NCBI GenBank assembly: GCA_964605795.1 | Contig: CAZSDZ010000058.1 | Span: forward strand, 1 to 14,969 | Source of the DNA: JAFGOM01 sp964605795 | GTDB lineage: Archaea > Halobacteriota > Methanomicrobia > Methanomicrobiales > Methanospirillaceae | Reading direction: 5' to 3' | DNA length: 14,969 bases | Part shown: one piece after another, positions 1 to 5,942 of the stretch | Layout: every line of letters starts with the position of its first letter | How positions within the stretch are numbered: the stretch's first letter is position 1 | Translations under genes and position numbers: made by a program | Notes under the pieces: model-generated | What the model saw: only the letters and a program-made list of their open reading frames with translations | Told to the model about the DNA's origin: nothing | The model's database searches: none

Positions 1-59
1 CCAGCTTTATAGAAGCTCTTAATTGCATCCTGAACCTTTAATCCTTTAAGATTCTTCAT
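1..59 (-). CDS. HicA-like toxin, N-terminus only (cut by window edge)
   Basis: The minus strand has an ATG at 57-59 preceded by AGAGG, giving an N-terminus that reads MKNLKGLKVQDAIKSFYKA before the window ends. This resembles the start of HicA (YcfA-like) mRNA interferases, which begin with a short Lys-Leu stretch, a helix of the form (E/D)xIKxxxKAG, and then a conserved Gly-Ser-His segment. That diagnostic segment lies outside the window, so the call rests on 19 residues. HicA cleaves mRNA and is usually followed by its antitoxin gene hicB, which would lie to the left. The RBS-to-start gap is short (about 4 nt). The neighbours on the right are broken minus-strand genes of similar type, which fits a toxin-antitoxin cluster. 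Confidence 0.45.
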   Translation of the reverse strand, partial: MKNLKGLKVQDAIKSFYKA

Positions 60-167
60 ATTCCTCTAAAATAATTGATAATATTTGTTTAGATGTTTTT
101 GGTAGCGTATCTAAAATAGTGCGAGTAATGACTGAATATTATTTTCGTCTAATCCTTTTATTGATAT

Positions 168-345
168 TCACTCCCCCACCTTCCCCTTCCTCAGATACCT
201 CGATGCCGTCTGTCTCGTTACCCCAAAGCTGCGGGCTATGTCAGCTGCCGTTAGGTCCGGATGCAGCTCTATATAACTTTGCCATTAACAAAAAATGTGA
301 TTTCAGGCCTTCTGTAGTTTTTCTACATCAGGATCTAGTCGTGTA
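168..345 (-). pseudogene. Remnant of a helix-turn-helix DNA-binding protein
   Basis: On the minus strand an open frame from 284 to 168 encodes 38 residues ending in a stop. Its core, ADIARSFGVTRQTASRYL, is a textbook helix-turn-helix: an IAxxFGV first helix and turn, then TRQTASRYL as the recognition helix, followed by a basic tail RKGK. There is no start codon. Going upstream in the same frame, a TAA (285-287) and a TGA (303-305) interrupt it, but protein-like sequence (DPDVEKLQKA) appears before the TGA, so the frame probably once continued to about 345. I read it as the C-terminal end of a decayed regulator, antitoxin or recombinase-like protein; the family cannot be fixed. The plus-strand frame over the same bases (119-349) is low complexity and lacks a ribosome binding site. 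Confidence 0.55.
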
Positions 346-681
346 TTAACACATCTATTATATTGTATTTTTTATATAAAGATCAATCGATATATCCAGA
401 AATACCTGATTTTCTATCTTGACATTTTAGAGATAATTGATCGGAAAAATCAAGGGGAGGATTTGGAAGAAGAGGCTTTGGAATAAATGCGGGATATCCT
501 TCACCTGACGTATCATTACTCCGGCTCTACTCTCAACCATTGTTTCACTCCAGATACTGCGACTTGTTTAAGTCAGGAGATCCTGACATAAAACCAGGTA
601 AGATAATTTGTGTAAGGATTTCCTGATTAAGATATCCCCTCCAACTCATCATACTGTCACCAATCCCTTCTCTCGAAGTTG
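346..681. other. Intergenic stretch without a supportable gene
   Basis: No open frame here has a credible start and composition on either strand. Downstream of the broken antitoxin (minus strand, about 650-550) there is a short frame beginning MMSWRGYLNQEIL that stops after about 35 codons. It could be what is left of a partner toxin, but no family signature is visible. The stretch also holds the palindrome listed at 572-587. Confidence 0.4.
572..587. repeat. 7-bp inverted repeat (GTCAGGA-GA-TCCTGAC)
   Basis: GTCAGGA at 572-578 and TCCTGAC at 581-587 are perfect reverse complements separated by two bases. The tight spacing suits a dimeric protein binding site better than an RNA hairpin. It lies about 95 bp beyond the end of the broken antitoxin gene, where an autoregulatory site would not be expected, so its role is unclear. 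Confidence 0.5.
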
Positions 682-932
682 TTACCCTATACTAGACCAT
701 TCGTATTTTCCTTCAAGGAGTTCCTTTCCTATCTCTTCATGAGAGATGGAATTCCCTTCTTTGTACTCTTTGATTCCCTATTGAATCGTTATTTCAGTCT
801 GTTCATCGATATAATCATCACAGTAATATTCGAGTGCCTTGGTAATCACGTCAATCGGTTTTTCATCAGGCTTTTTTTCAGATGTTTGATTAGATTCATC
901 ACCGGATCAGGGATCTCAACAGCTTGACTCAT
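682..932 (-). pseudogene. Broken antitoxin-like gene (frameshift plus in-frame stop)
   Basis: A GAGGAGGAG ribosome binding site (944-952) precedes an ATG at 930-932. The first frame reads MSQAVEIPDPVMN and runs out after 28 codons. A single-base deletion near 894 restores a second frame, NQTSEKKPDEKPIDVITKAL and onward, which runs through a Glu/Asp-rich helix, an in-frame TAG at 778-780, and then GIKEYKEGNSISHEEIGKEL, ending at 682-684. The final segment (xGIxEYxxGxxISHEEI) is typical of RelB/ParD-like antitoxin C-termini. Restored length is about 83 residues, normal for such proteins. No partner toxin is recognisable downstream. The strong retained ribosome binding site and only two lesions suggest recent inactivation. 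A sequencing error could explain the frameshift but is less likely to explain both lesions. Confidence 0.6.
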
Positions 933-1136
933 AATTATTTCATCTCCTCCTCAACTCAACAACTTTCTCTCATTAATTACGAGGATAGACTCAATCATCA
1001 ATCATCCAATAATACGAAATTAATAAATAAGAGCTAGTTAAAACGTCACTTTTTGGAGCGATAACAATTAAAACACGACAATTATGTCCAACATGATTAT
1101 CATCGACAACAGCACTTTGATTAATTGTATATCAGC

Positions 1137-1141
1137 GAGGT
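1137..1141 (+). promoter_or_regulatory. Ribosome binding site fixing the GTG start at 1149
   Basis: GAGGT lies 7 nt before GTG at 1149. It falls inside the longer reading frame that opens with TTG at 1125, so the TTG is unlikely to be used. Confidence 0.6.
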
Positions 1142-1148
1142 TTTTTTC

Positions 1149-2066
1149 GTGGATGCCGTTACCCATGCCCTTGTTGCTGCCTCTCTCTTCCTTGCAACAG
1201 GATATCCGGATCTCGTTCCTTTCGCTGTAGTTGGTTCGGTTGCGATAGACATCGATATTCTCCTCATGCAATTCCCTGAGCAAAACCCGAAGTATTACAT
1301 CTTTACCCATGGGGGATTTACCCACAGCATCTGTGGTTCCCTTTTCATCGGTTGCATTGCTTTTGTGACAATCTTGGTAGTAACCCTCAAGGGAGCCGGA
1401 ACCGGACTATTCGGAGCCGGGTTTTGTTTCCCGGGTCTCCTTGCCATCCTCGTGGGATCGCTTACCCACATCTCCTGTGACTTCCTTGCCTGTCCCGGCA
1501 TTCCGCTTCTTTATCCTTTCACTGAACGAAAGTACACCGCAGGGATCTTCGCAGGTCCGAGCCTTTTTCTGCTTGCTGTCAGCTGGACATACATTGGCAC
1601 GCTTCTTCTCTCACTCACAACTCTCGACGAATACAGAGTATGGGTTGCGATCTTTTTCAGCTATATTGGAATTAAGGCCCTCCTCAAACTCTACGTAGCG
1701 AAAACAACTGACGGCCTTACCATCCCCACCTCAAATCCTCTCAAATGGTTTGTGATCCGGGAAGAGAATGGATCCTATGCAATCCAGACCCGGCACCTCC
1801 TCAAAGGACTCACCGGGCTCAGGATTTATCCGAAGTTCCGGAATGTCAACCCGGAAGAGATCGAACAGTACTGGAACCTTCCAAAGGTGAGAAGGCACAG
1901 TTATAATTCGTATATTACGACTGTGGAGAAGAATAATGACACCATCACCTTCTCTGACCCGTTCAGGTCTGAGGGCTATATGCGATATCCCTTCAATCAC
2001 GTGACAGTGGACGTGATCGTGGGTAACGAGGTGCCGGAAAAAACGGAAAGATCGATGACCCTCTAA
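1149..2066 (+). CDS. Membrane-bound metal-dependent hydrolase, YdjM/DUF457 family
   Basis: This 305-residue integral membrane protein belongs to the YdjM-like (DUF457) group of predicted metal-dependent hydrolases, whose substrate is unknown. With GTG as residue 1, the family signatures are the N-terminal DAVTHAL (H6), AIDIDIL (D34, D36), HGGFTHS (H54, H59) and LTHISCD (H107, D111), the likely metal ligands. Hydrophobic segments fall at about 8-33, 60-80, 92-108, 135-158 and 165-182. After these comes a soluble tail of about 110 residues, longer than in short YdjM homologues and of unrecognised fold. The GTG start was chosen over an upstream TTG because it has a GAGGT 7 nt upstream and matches the usual (M)D-x-(V/L)THAL start. 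The gene stands alone, convergent with the peroxiredoxin gene. Family assignment is fairly sure; the reaction is unknown. Confidence 0.8.
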   Translation: MDAVTHALVAASLFLATGYPDLVPFAVVGSVAIDIDILLMQFPEQNPKYYIFTHGGFTHSICGSLFIGCIAFVTILVVTLKGAGTGLFGAGFCFPGLLAILVGSLTHISCDFLACPGIPLLYPFTERKYTAGIFAGPSLFLLAVSWTYIGTLLLSLTTLDEYRVWVAIFFSYIGIKALLKLYVAKTTDGLTIPTSNPLKWFVIREENGSYAIQTRHLLKGLTGLRIYPKFRNVNPEEIEQYWNLPKVRRHSYNSYITTVEKNNDTITFSDPFRSEGYMRYPFNHVTVDVIVGNEVPEKTERSMTL

Positions 2067-2202
2067 AAATCTAAATTTTTAATTGGATGTTTATAGAGGA
2101 TGACTTAAGATAAGCAGCCATAGGAATTATTATGTTGCTCTCATGTGAAAAAATTGATGATACACTAAGCTTTTGTACCTGAATGATTAATTCCCTGTTG
2201 TT

Positions 2203-2691
2203 CTAACGCTCACGATCCTCTCCCATGTAACTCTCGATCTCTGCCATCACCTCGGCCACGTGTCCCTTTACCTTTACCTTTCGCCATACAGCAGCGATCT
2301 TACCCCTGGGATCGATAATGAAGGTACTCCGTTCGACACCCATGTACTCCTTACCATACAGCTTTTTTAAAACCCAGGCACCGTATGCATCGATTACATG
2401 ATGATCGGGATCAGAGAGGAGGCGGACAGATAGGTCATGCTTATCAGCGAATCTTTTATGACTCACCGTTGAATCAGGGCTGATACCAAGAATGTGAGTA
2501 TGTTTGCCCAAAAATGCTTCCGTCTCATCGGAAAAAGATCTGGCTTCAAGGGTACACCCTGATGTGTTGTCTTTAGGATAAAAGTAGACAACAACATACG
2601 CTCCTCGGAAATCTTTGAGACATACCGTCTGCTCATCTGCATCCAACAGGCAGAAATCAGGAGCAGGCATGCCAATGGTAAGCGGTGTCAT
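2203..2691 (-). CDS. bcp: Thiol peroxiredoxin, Bcp/PrxQ type
   Basis: This is a 162-residue cytoplasmic AhpC/TSA-family peroxiredoxin that reduces hydrogen peroxide and organic peroxides, protecting a strict anaerobe from oxidant exposure. The peroxidatic motif PKDNTSGC gives P39, T43 and the peroxidatic cysteine C46, and the active-site arginine is R121 in VERSTF. Bcp/PrxQ proteins often carry a resolving cysteine five residues after the first. Here that place is Arg (GCTLEAR), and the only other cysteines are C14 and C24 before the active site. It is therefore probably a 1-Cys form or resolves by another route. I start at the ATG at 2691 because MTPLTIGMPAPDF matches the family N-terminus; a GTG at 2727 would add 12 unlikely residues. 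No clear ribosome binding site precedes the ATG. The gene is divergent from the Cys-rich gene at 2866. Confidence 0.9.
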   Translation of the reverse strand: MTPLTIGMPAPDFCLLDADEQTVCLKDFRGAYVVVYFYPKDNTSGCTLEARSFSDETEAFLGKHTHILGISPDSTVSHKRFADKHDLSVRLLSDPDHHVIDAYGAWVLKKLYGKEYMGVERSTFIIDPRGKIAAVWRKVKVKGHVAEVMAEIESYMGEDRER

Positions 2692-2790
2692 GATGATAAA
2701 TATGGTTGGTACGGATGAAAAGAGCACCGATCAATTGTAACCTGAAAAAACTCATCCATAATTTTTCTTTTGTTATTTTTTTTATGCAGG

Positions 2791-2800
2791 AAACCGGTTT
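2791..2800. promoter_or_regulatory. Palindrome AAACCGGTTT next to a TATA-like box
   Basis: This perfect 10-bp palindrome lies between the divergent peroxiredoxin and Cys-rich genes, directly against a TTTTTTATT stretch that could act as a TATA box. A close relative, TAAACCCGGTTTA, sits upstream of hisI at 7221. It could be an operator or part of a BRE/TATA element. Confidence 0.3.
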
Positions 2801-2865
2801 TTTATTCCTGACTCTTTTCACAAAAATTCCGTAACCCTTTATCTTCGCCCTTCCAAAAAGTACAT

Positions 2866-3078
2866 ATGCACTCGATAGATGGTTATATCGATTACAAAAG
2901 AAGGGAATACTGTAATGACATCAACTGCCCGATTCAGAAGCTTCTGAATAACGAAGTGGAAAAATCTCCAAAATATGAAGAGATAAGGGCGATCTGTGGA
3001 TCCAATTGCCTGCATACCACCCATGAATTCCATCACTGGCTGATAGAGAAAGGATACCTCATCGTCAGACCAGAGTAA
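2866..3078 (+). CDS. Small Cys/His-rich protein, unknown function
   Basis: This 70-residue soluble protein was not matched to a named family. It has four cysteines in two pairs (C16 and C21 in YCNDINC; C44 and C48 in CGSNC) and a histidine group (H50, H53, H56, H57), a layout that suits one bound zinc or iron. The C-terminal part, EFHHWLIEKGYLIVRPE, looks well folded. The competing minus-strand frame (2839-3114) is less protein-like. There is no ribosome binding site, but CTTTATC at about 2837-2843 lies roughly 26 nt before the ATG, the spacing expected for leaderless transcription. It ends 56 bp before the LsrF-like gene, which has its own TATA box, so co-regulation is possible but not shown. 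Confidence 0.7.
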   Translation: MHSIDGYIDYKRREYCNDINCPIQKLLNNEVEKSPKYEEIRAICGSNCLHTTHEFHHWLIEKGYLIVRPE

Positions 3079-3092
3079 ACGATAATCCCAGC

Positions 3093-3101
3093 TTTTTATA
3101 T
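3093..3101 (+). promoter_or_regulatory. TATA box of the LsrF-like/dehydrogenase operon
   Basis: TTTTTATAT is a good archaeal TATA match. Transcription should start near 3122-3125, giving a leader of only about 10-13 nt before the ATG at 3135. Confidence 0.5.
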
Positions 3102-3134
3102 GATAGTGTATCATTCATTCTCGGGAAGTGTCTC

Positions 3135-3959
3135 ATGGTACATACACATCTTGATATCGGAATCCAAAGCCGGATGAACCGGATAATCAATCCGAAAGAC
3201 AACCGCGTTGTTATGCTTGCGGTAGATCATCCCTATTTCCAGGGACCGACAACCGGCCTGCGCAACATGAGTAAGACAATTAAAACACTCCTTCCTTACT
3301 GTGACTGCCTGATGACGACACGAGGTGCAGTGAGAAACAATATTGCAGCTGAGGATATCGGATCAAAACCGATCATGCTGCGTGTATCCGGAGGAAACAG
3401 TGTCTTATTCGACGAACTGAGTGATGAAAAGATTACCGTCACCATGAAGGAGGCCATCAGGATGGATGCGTCCGGTGTCGCCGTTAGTGTCTATATCGGC
3501 TCTGTGAATCAGCAGCAGACGATACTCAACCTCACCGGGATGATAAACGAGGCAGAAAGTTACGGAATCCCTGTTCTTGCAGTAACCGCTGTAGGAAAGA
3601 ATATGGCCCGGGATCTGCGCTACCTCGGTCTTGCATCCCGCATCTGCCAGGATGCCGGTGCCAGGATAATCAAGACCTATTACTGTGAAGAATTTTCCAG
3701 GTTAGTTGACGCTGTCTCTCCAACACCGGTCGTTGTTGCCGGAGGTAAGTACTCAAGTCCGCCTGATGCTCTTTTGATGGCGTATGACTCGGTAGAGGCA
3801 GGTGCAGCAGGTGTTGATTTTGGGCGCAATATTTTCCAGGATGTCAATCCTGTCGGGATGATAAAAGCAATTAATGCAATCGTCCATGAAAACCACTCCA
3901 CAACAGAAGCCATGGATATCTACAATGCATATATGCCTGATGCATTAAAGCTTGATTAA
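3135..3959 (+). CDS. lsrF: LsrF-like class I aldolase/thiolase (DeoC/FbaB superfamily)
   Basis: This 274-residue cytoplasmic TIM-barrel enzyme closely resembles E. coli LsrF, which cleaves the AI-2 breakdown product 3-hydroxy-5-phosphonooxypentane-2,4-dione and passes the acetyl group to CoA. The same superfamily includes archaeal class I fructose-bisphosphate aldolase and the methanogen enzyme MJ0400 of the alternative shikimate route. Signatures are QSRMNRIINP, DHPYFQGPTTGL (30s), TRGAVRN, RVSGGNS, the Schiff-base lysine K180 in IIKTYY, and the phosphate-binding GG (203-204) and GVDFGRNIFQ (226-235). The FQGPTTGL and GRNIFQ stretches favour LsrF over FBP aldolase. E. coli LsrF has DHG where this has DHP (Pro33), a change next to the active site. 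A methanogen is not expected to recycle AI-2, so the true substrate may be another phosphorylated deoxyketose or diketone. The dehydrogenase gene follows after 31 bp. Family sure, substrate inferred. Confidence 0.85.
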   Translation: MVHTHLDIGIQSRMNRIINPKDNRVVMLAVDHPYFQGPTTGLRNMSKTIKTLLPYCDCLMTTRGAVRNNIAAEDIGSKPIMLRVSGGNSVLFDELSDEKITVTMKEAIRMDASGVAVSVYIGSVNQQQTILNLTGMINEAESYGIPVLAVTAVGKNMARDLRYLGLASRICQDAGARIIKTYYCEEFSRLVDAVSPTPVVVAGGKYSSPPDALLMAYDSVEAGAAGVDFGRNIFQDVNPVGMIKAINAIVHENHSTTEAMDIYNAYMPDALKLD

Positions 3960-3990
3960 TACCCATCTTTTCTTTTGTTTGTGAATAAAA

Positions 3991-5043
3991 ATGAAAGCGG
4001 CAGTCTATTATTCGAACAGTGACATCCGCATCGAAGATGTCGAAGAGGTACCAGTCGGACCGAAAGAGATCAAGGTCAGAATCATGGCCTGCGGGGTGTG
4101 CGGGTCAGATGTCATGGAATGGTACCGAATCAGGCGTGCGGGAAGACCCGGGGGTATCGGGGCGTTCGGACATGAATGCACAGGGATTATCACAGAACTC
4201 GGTTCTGCTGTGGATCCGAAGTGGAACGTCGGCGATCGGGTCGTCGTTACCCATCATGTACCCTGTAACACATGCAATGCGTGTATACGCGGGCATACGA
4301 CCGCATGTGAAACCCTGCAGAAAACGAAATTTAAACATGCATTCGGGGCGTTTGCAGAGTATGTGGTCCTACCTGAAATCAACGTGGATCGGGGTATGCT
4401 ACGCCTTCCGGAGTCTGTTTCTTTTGATGAGGGAACCTTTGTTGAACCCCTTGGATGCGTGGTACGCGGACAGCAATGCGCTCCGACATCGGATGGCCGG
4501 TCAGTACTTATCATTGGTGCCGGTATCACCGGATTGTTGCATATCCAGGTAGCCCGGCACAATGGTGCAGGATTTATCGCCGTCTCCAATCCGAGTCCCG
4601 AACGGCTGGAGGCCGCCCGGAAATTTGGTGCCGATGCAACCATATCCGCAAAGGAAGATGTTGCAGCAAAATTCAGGGAATTAAATGGCGGGATAGGTGC
4701 AGACACCGTTATTATGACCGCACCAGTTCCTGTTTGCGTCAAACAAGCGTTAGAAGCAGTCGGACCAGGTGGAACGATCTTATTTTTTGCCCCAACCAAT
4801 CCTGAAATCCAGTCCGAGTTAAATCTCTGGAATCTGTGGCAGAAGGAGATCACGATTACCCATTCATATGCTGCCGATTACCATAATCTGACAACTGCCT
4901 TAAAATTGATTGCAAATAACCGAGTAGATGTGACCGGGATGATAACCCATGTTTTTCCCTTGCAGGAAACGGTAGAGGGTTTTATTTTGACTGCCAAACA
5001 CCGGGACGGAAGTCTAAAGGTAATCATCCATCCGCAGGACTAA
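3991..5043 (+). CDS. Zinc-dependent alcohol dehydrogenase, MDR family
   Basis: This 350-residue medium-chain dehydrogenase oxidises an alcohol or polyol, or reduces the matching ketone. The catalytic zinc site is complete: C37 in ACGVCGSD, H61-E62 in GHE, and E152 in FVEPLGC. The structural zinc site is complete too: C92, C95, C98 and C106. The Rossmann motif GAGITG is at 176-181. At the end of the second strand, where NAD-specific enzymes have Asp, it reads SNPSPER, so NADP(H) is the more likely cofactor (inference). It is nearest the sorbitol, threonine and butanediol dehydrogenase groups, and the substrate cannot be read from sequence. It lies 31 bp after the LsrF-like gene with no separate promoter, so the two are probably one operon acting on related substrates. 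The start has no strong ribosome binding site. A T5 run follows the stop directly and may terminate transcription. Confidence 0.9.
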   Translation: MKAAVYYSNSDIRIEDVEEVPVGPKEIKVRIMACGVCGSDVMEWYRIRRAGRPGGIGAFGHECTGIITELGSAVDPKWNVGDRVVVTHHVPCNTCNACIRGHTTACETLQKTKFKHAFGAFAEYVVLPEINVDRGMLRLPESVSFDEGTFVEPLGCVVRGQQCAPTSDGRSVLIIGAGITGLLHIQVARHNGAGFIAVSNPSPERLEAARKFGADATISAKEDVAAKFRELNGGIGADTVIMTAPVPVCVKQALEAVGPGGTILFFAPTNPEIQSELNLWNLWQKEITITHSYAADYHNLTTALKLIANNRVDVTGMITHVFPLQETVEGFILTAKHRDGSLKVIIHPQD

Positions 5044-5120
5044 TTTTTCTCAATTGTGGCCGCAAGGGTTCTGTCAAGGGTTTTTCTCCTATCCTGCCTG
5101 TAAATAACAAAAATTGCCTG

Positions 5121-5288
5121 ATGTCAGGGGAGGTTTACACAACAACAGACCTCCTGAAAAAAGAGTGTACATCAGGTAAAGATATCATAGAGCGAAAATC
5201 TGACAGCATTACTATGCTGATCCCAAATCGTGTGGTGTATTACATCACCGACTCAGGAGGGAACCGGGGAGGAAACCAGAGCAGGTAA
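5121..5288 (+). CDS. Possible 55-residue protein, unknown
   Basis: An ATG at 5121 opens a frame whose first 45 residues look protein-like (for example TTDLLKKECTSGKDIIERKS, then TMLIPNRVVYYITDSG) but whose last ten are a Gly/Arg/Asn tail. No ribosome binding site precedes it, and the end overlaps the inverted-repeat region at 5250. It may be a real small protein, the remnant of a longer one, or chance. No family was recognised. Confidence 0.25.
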   Translation: MSGEVYTTTDLLKKECTSGKDIIERKSDSITMLIPNRVVYYITDSGGNRGGNQSR

Positions 5289-5435
5289 CCAGGGATGTAT
5301 GTTTGTCTGCCTGAGTCTCTGGATTTGTAACCATGCCTCCGAAAAGATCAGGATAGTTACCTGAAAATTGACACTTCTGTGGAGAAAAGGTGTTTAATCC
5401 GTAAATAATGGTTTTCCATGTTACGGACAGGTAAA
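5250..5435 (+). ncRNA. Candidate structured leader with competing inverted repeats
   Basis: Several perfect inverted repeats crowd this stretch upstream of the DUF2164 gene. GACTCAGG (5250-5257) pairs with CCTGAGTC (5310-5317). CCAGAG (5276-5281) pairs with CTCTGG (5317-5322), crossing the first pair. CAGGTAAC (5282-5289) pairs with GTTACCTG (5356-5363). GGAGG (5256-5260) can also pair with CCTCC (5336-5340), competing with the first helix. A clean hairpin, TCCGTAA/TTACGGA (5398-5404 with 5421-5427), carries an inner ATGG-TTTT-CCAT stem. Crossing and competing helices suggest a structured or switching RNA, but no known riboswitch consensus was recognised. The transcript start is unknown, so the first part may not be transcribed with the gene. 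Confidence 0.35.
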
Positions 5436-5485
5436 GAGGATAGTACATTACCGATAATACTCATAATTATCAGGAGGATATTGAA

Positions 5486-5719
5486 ATGAGATATGAAAAT
5501 CCAATCGAATTGACAAAAGAGAGAAGGGACTACATGATCTCTGAGATACAGAATTATTATTCAAAAGAGAGAGATGAAATTATCGGGGAACTGGCTGCAG
5601 GGTTGATCCTGGATTTTGTCATGGAAAAGATCGCTCCTGAATTCTACAATCAGGGGGTTTTTGATTCTCACCGATACATAATCGATGCTGCCGAAGATCT
5701 TTTAGCAATCATGAAATAA
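5486..5719 (+). CDS. DUF2164 family protein
   Basis: This small soluble protein of 77 residues matches the DUF2164 pattern and usual length of about 80: an N-terminal L-x-KERRDYMISEIQNYY helix, an acidic segment, an amphipathic helix GELAAGLILDFVMEKIAP, and the characteristic FYNQGVFDSHRYI followed by an Asp/Glu-rich helix. Its molecular role is unknown. The start is well supported by AGGAGG at 5472-5477, eight bases before the ATG. A hairpin at 5398-5427 and several inverted repeats lie upstream and may belong to the leader. The family is known mainly from bacteria (recollection, not searched), so transfer into this archaeon is possible. It is a single-gene unit, convergent with hisG. Confidence 0.8.
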   Translation: MRYENPIELTKERRDYMISEIQNYYSKERDEIIGELAAGLILDFVMEKIAPEFYNQGVFDSHRYIIDAAEDLLAIMK

Positions 5720-5840
5720 TGCCAAAAAAAGGTAAATCAAAAACCCTGATTGTTCGTTACTGCAGAAAGAAAGGACTACCTCATTCCTTCTTTCAAAAAA
5801 CCAACCTCTTTTTTCTATTCATATGGTTCAGGCACCGTAC

Positions 5841-5854
5841 CCCTGATTTCAGGG
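5841..5854. terminator. Hairpin between convergent DUF2164 and hisG
   Basis: CCCTGA-TT-TCAGGG is a perfect 6-bp inverted repeat between the converging genes, with a T6 run (about 5809-5815) ahead of it. It could help stop transcription from either side; archaeal termination relies mostly on U-rich runs. Confidence 0.3.
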
Positions 5855-5942
5855 AGCGGATTAGGAAAAAACCAAATCATCTTCCGGTCTGTACCACTCC
5901 CCTAATAACAGAAAAATGATATCGTTTCCCTAAGATCAGGAA

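Noticed and set aside
119..349. 76-codon plus-strand frame
   Set aside because: Low-complexity Pro/Ser-rich product, no ribosome binding site, and it overlaps the convincing helix-turn-helix coded on the other strand.
679..927. 82-codon plus-strand frame rich in Phe and Leu
   Set aside because: It is the antisense of the broken antitoxin gene, which has a strong ribosome binding site and protein-like sequence.
4019..4853. Long frames on both strands inside the dehydrogenase gene
   Set aside because: These are shadows of a gene with complete zinc and nucleotide-binding motifs; their products resemble no protein family.
5250..5363. Known riboswitch class (cobalamin, glycine, fluoride, Moco)
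   Set aside because: The conserved core sequences of these classes, as I recall them, are not present.
5719..5919. 66-codon frame touching the DUF2164 stop
   Set aside because: Highly basic, unstructured product over a T-rich, hairpin-containing terminator region; no family resemblance and no ribosome binding site of its own.
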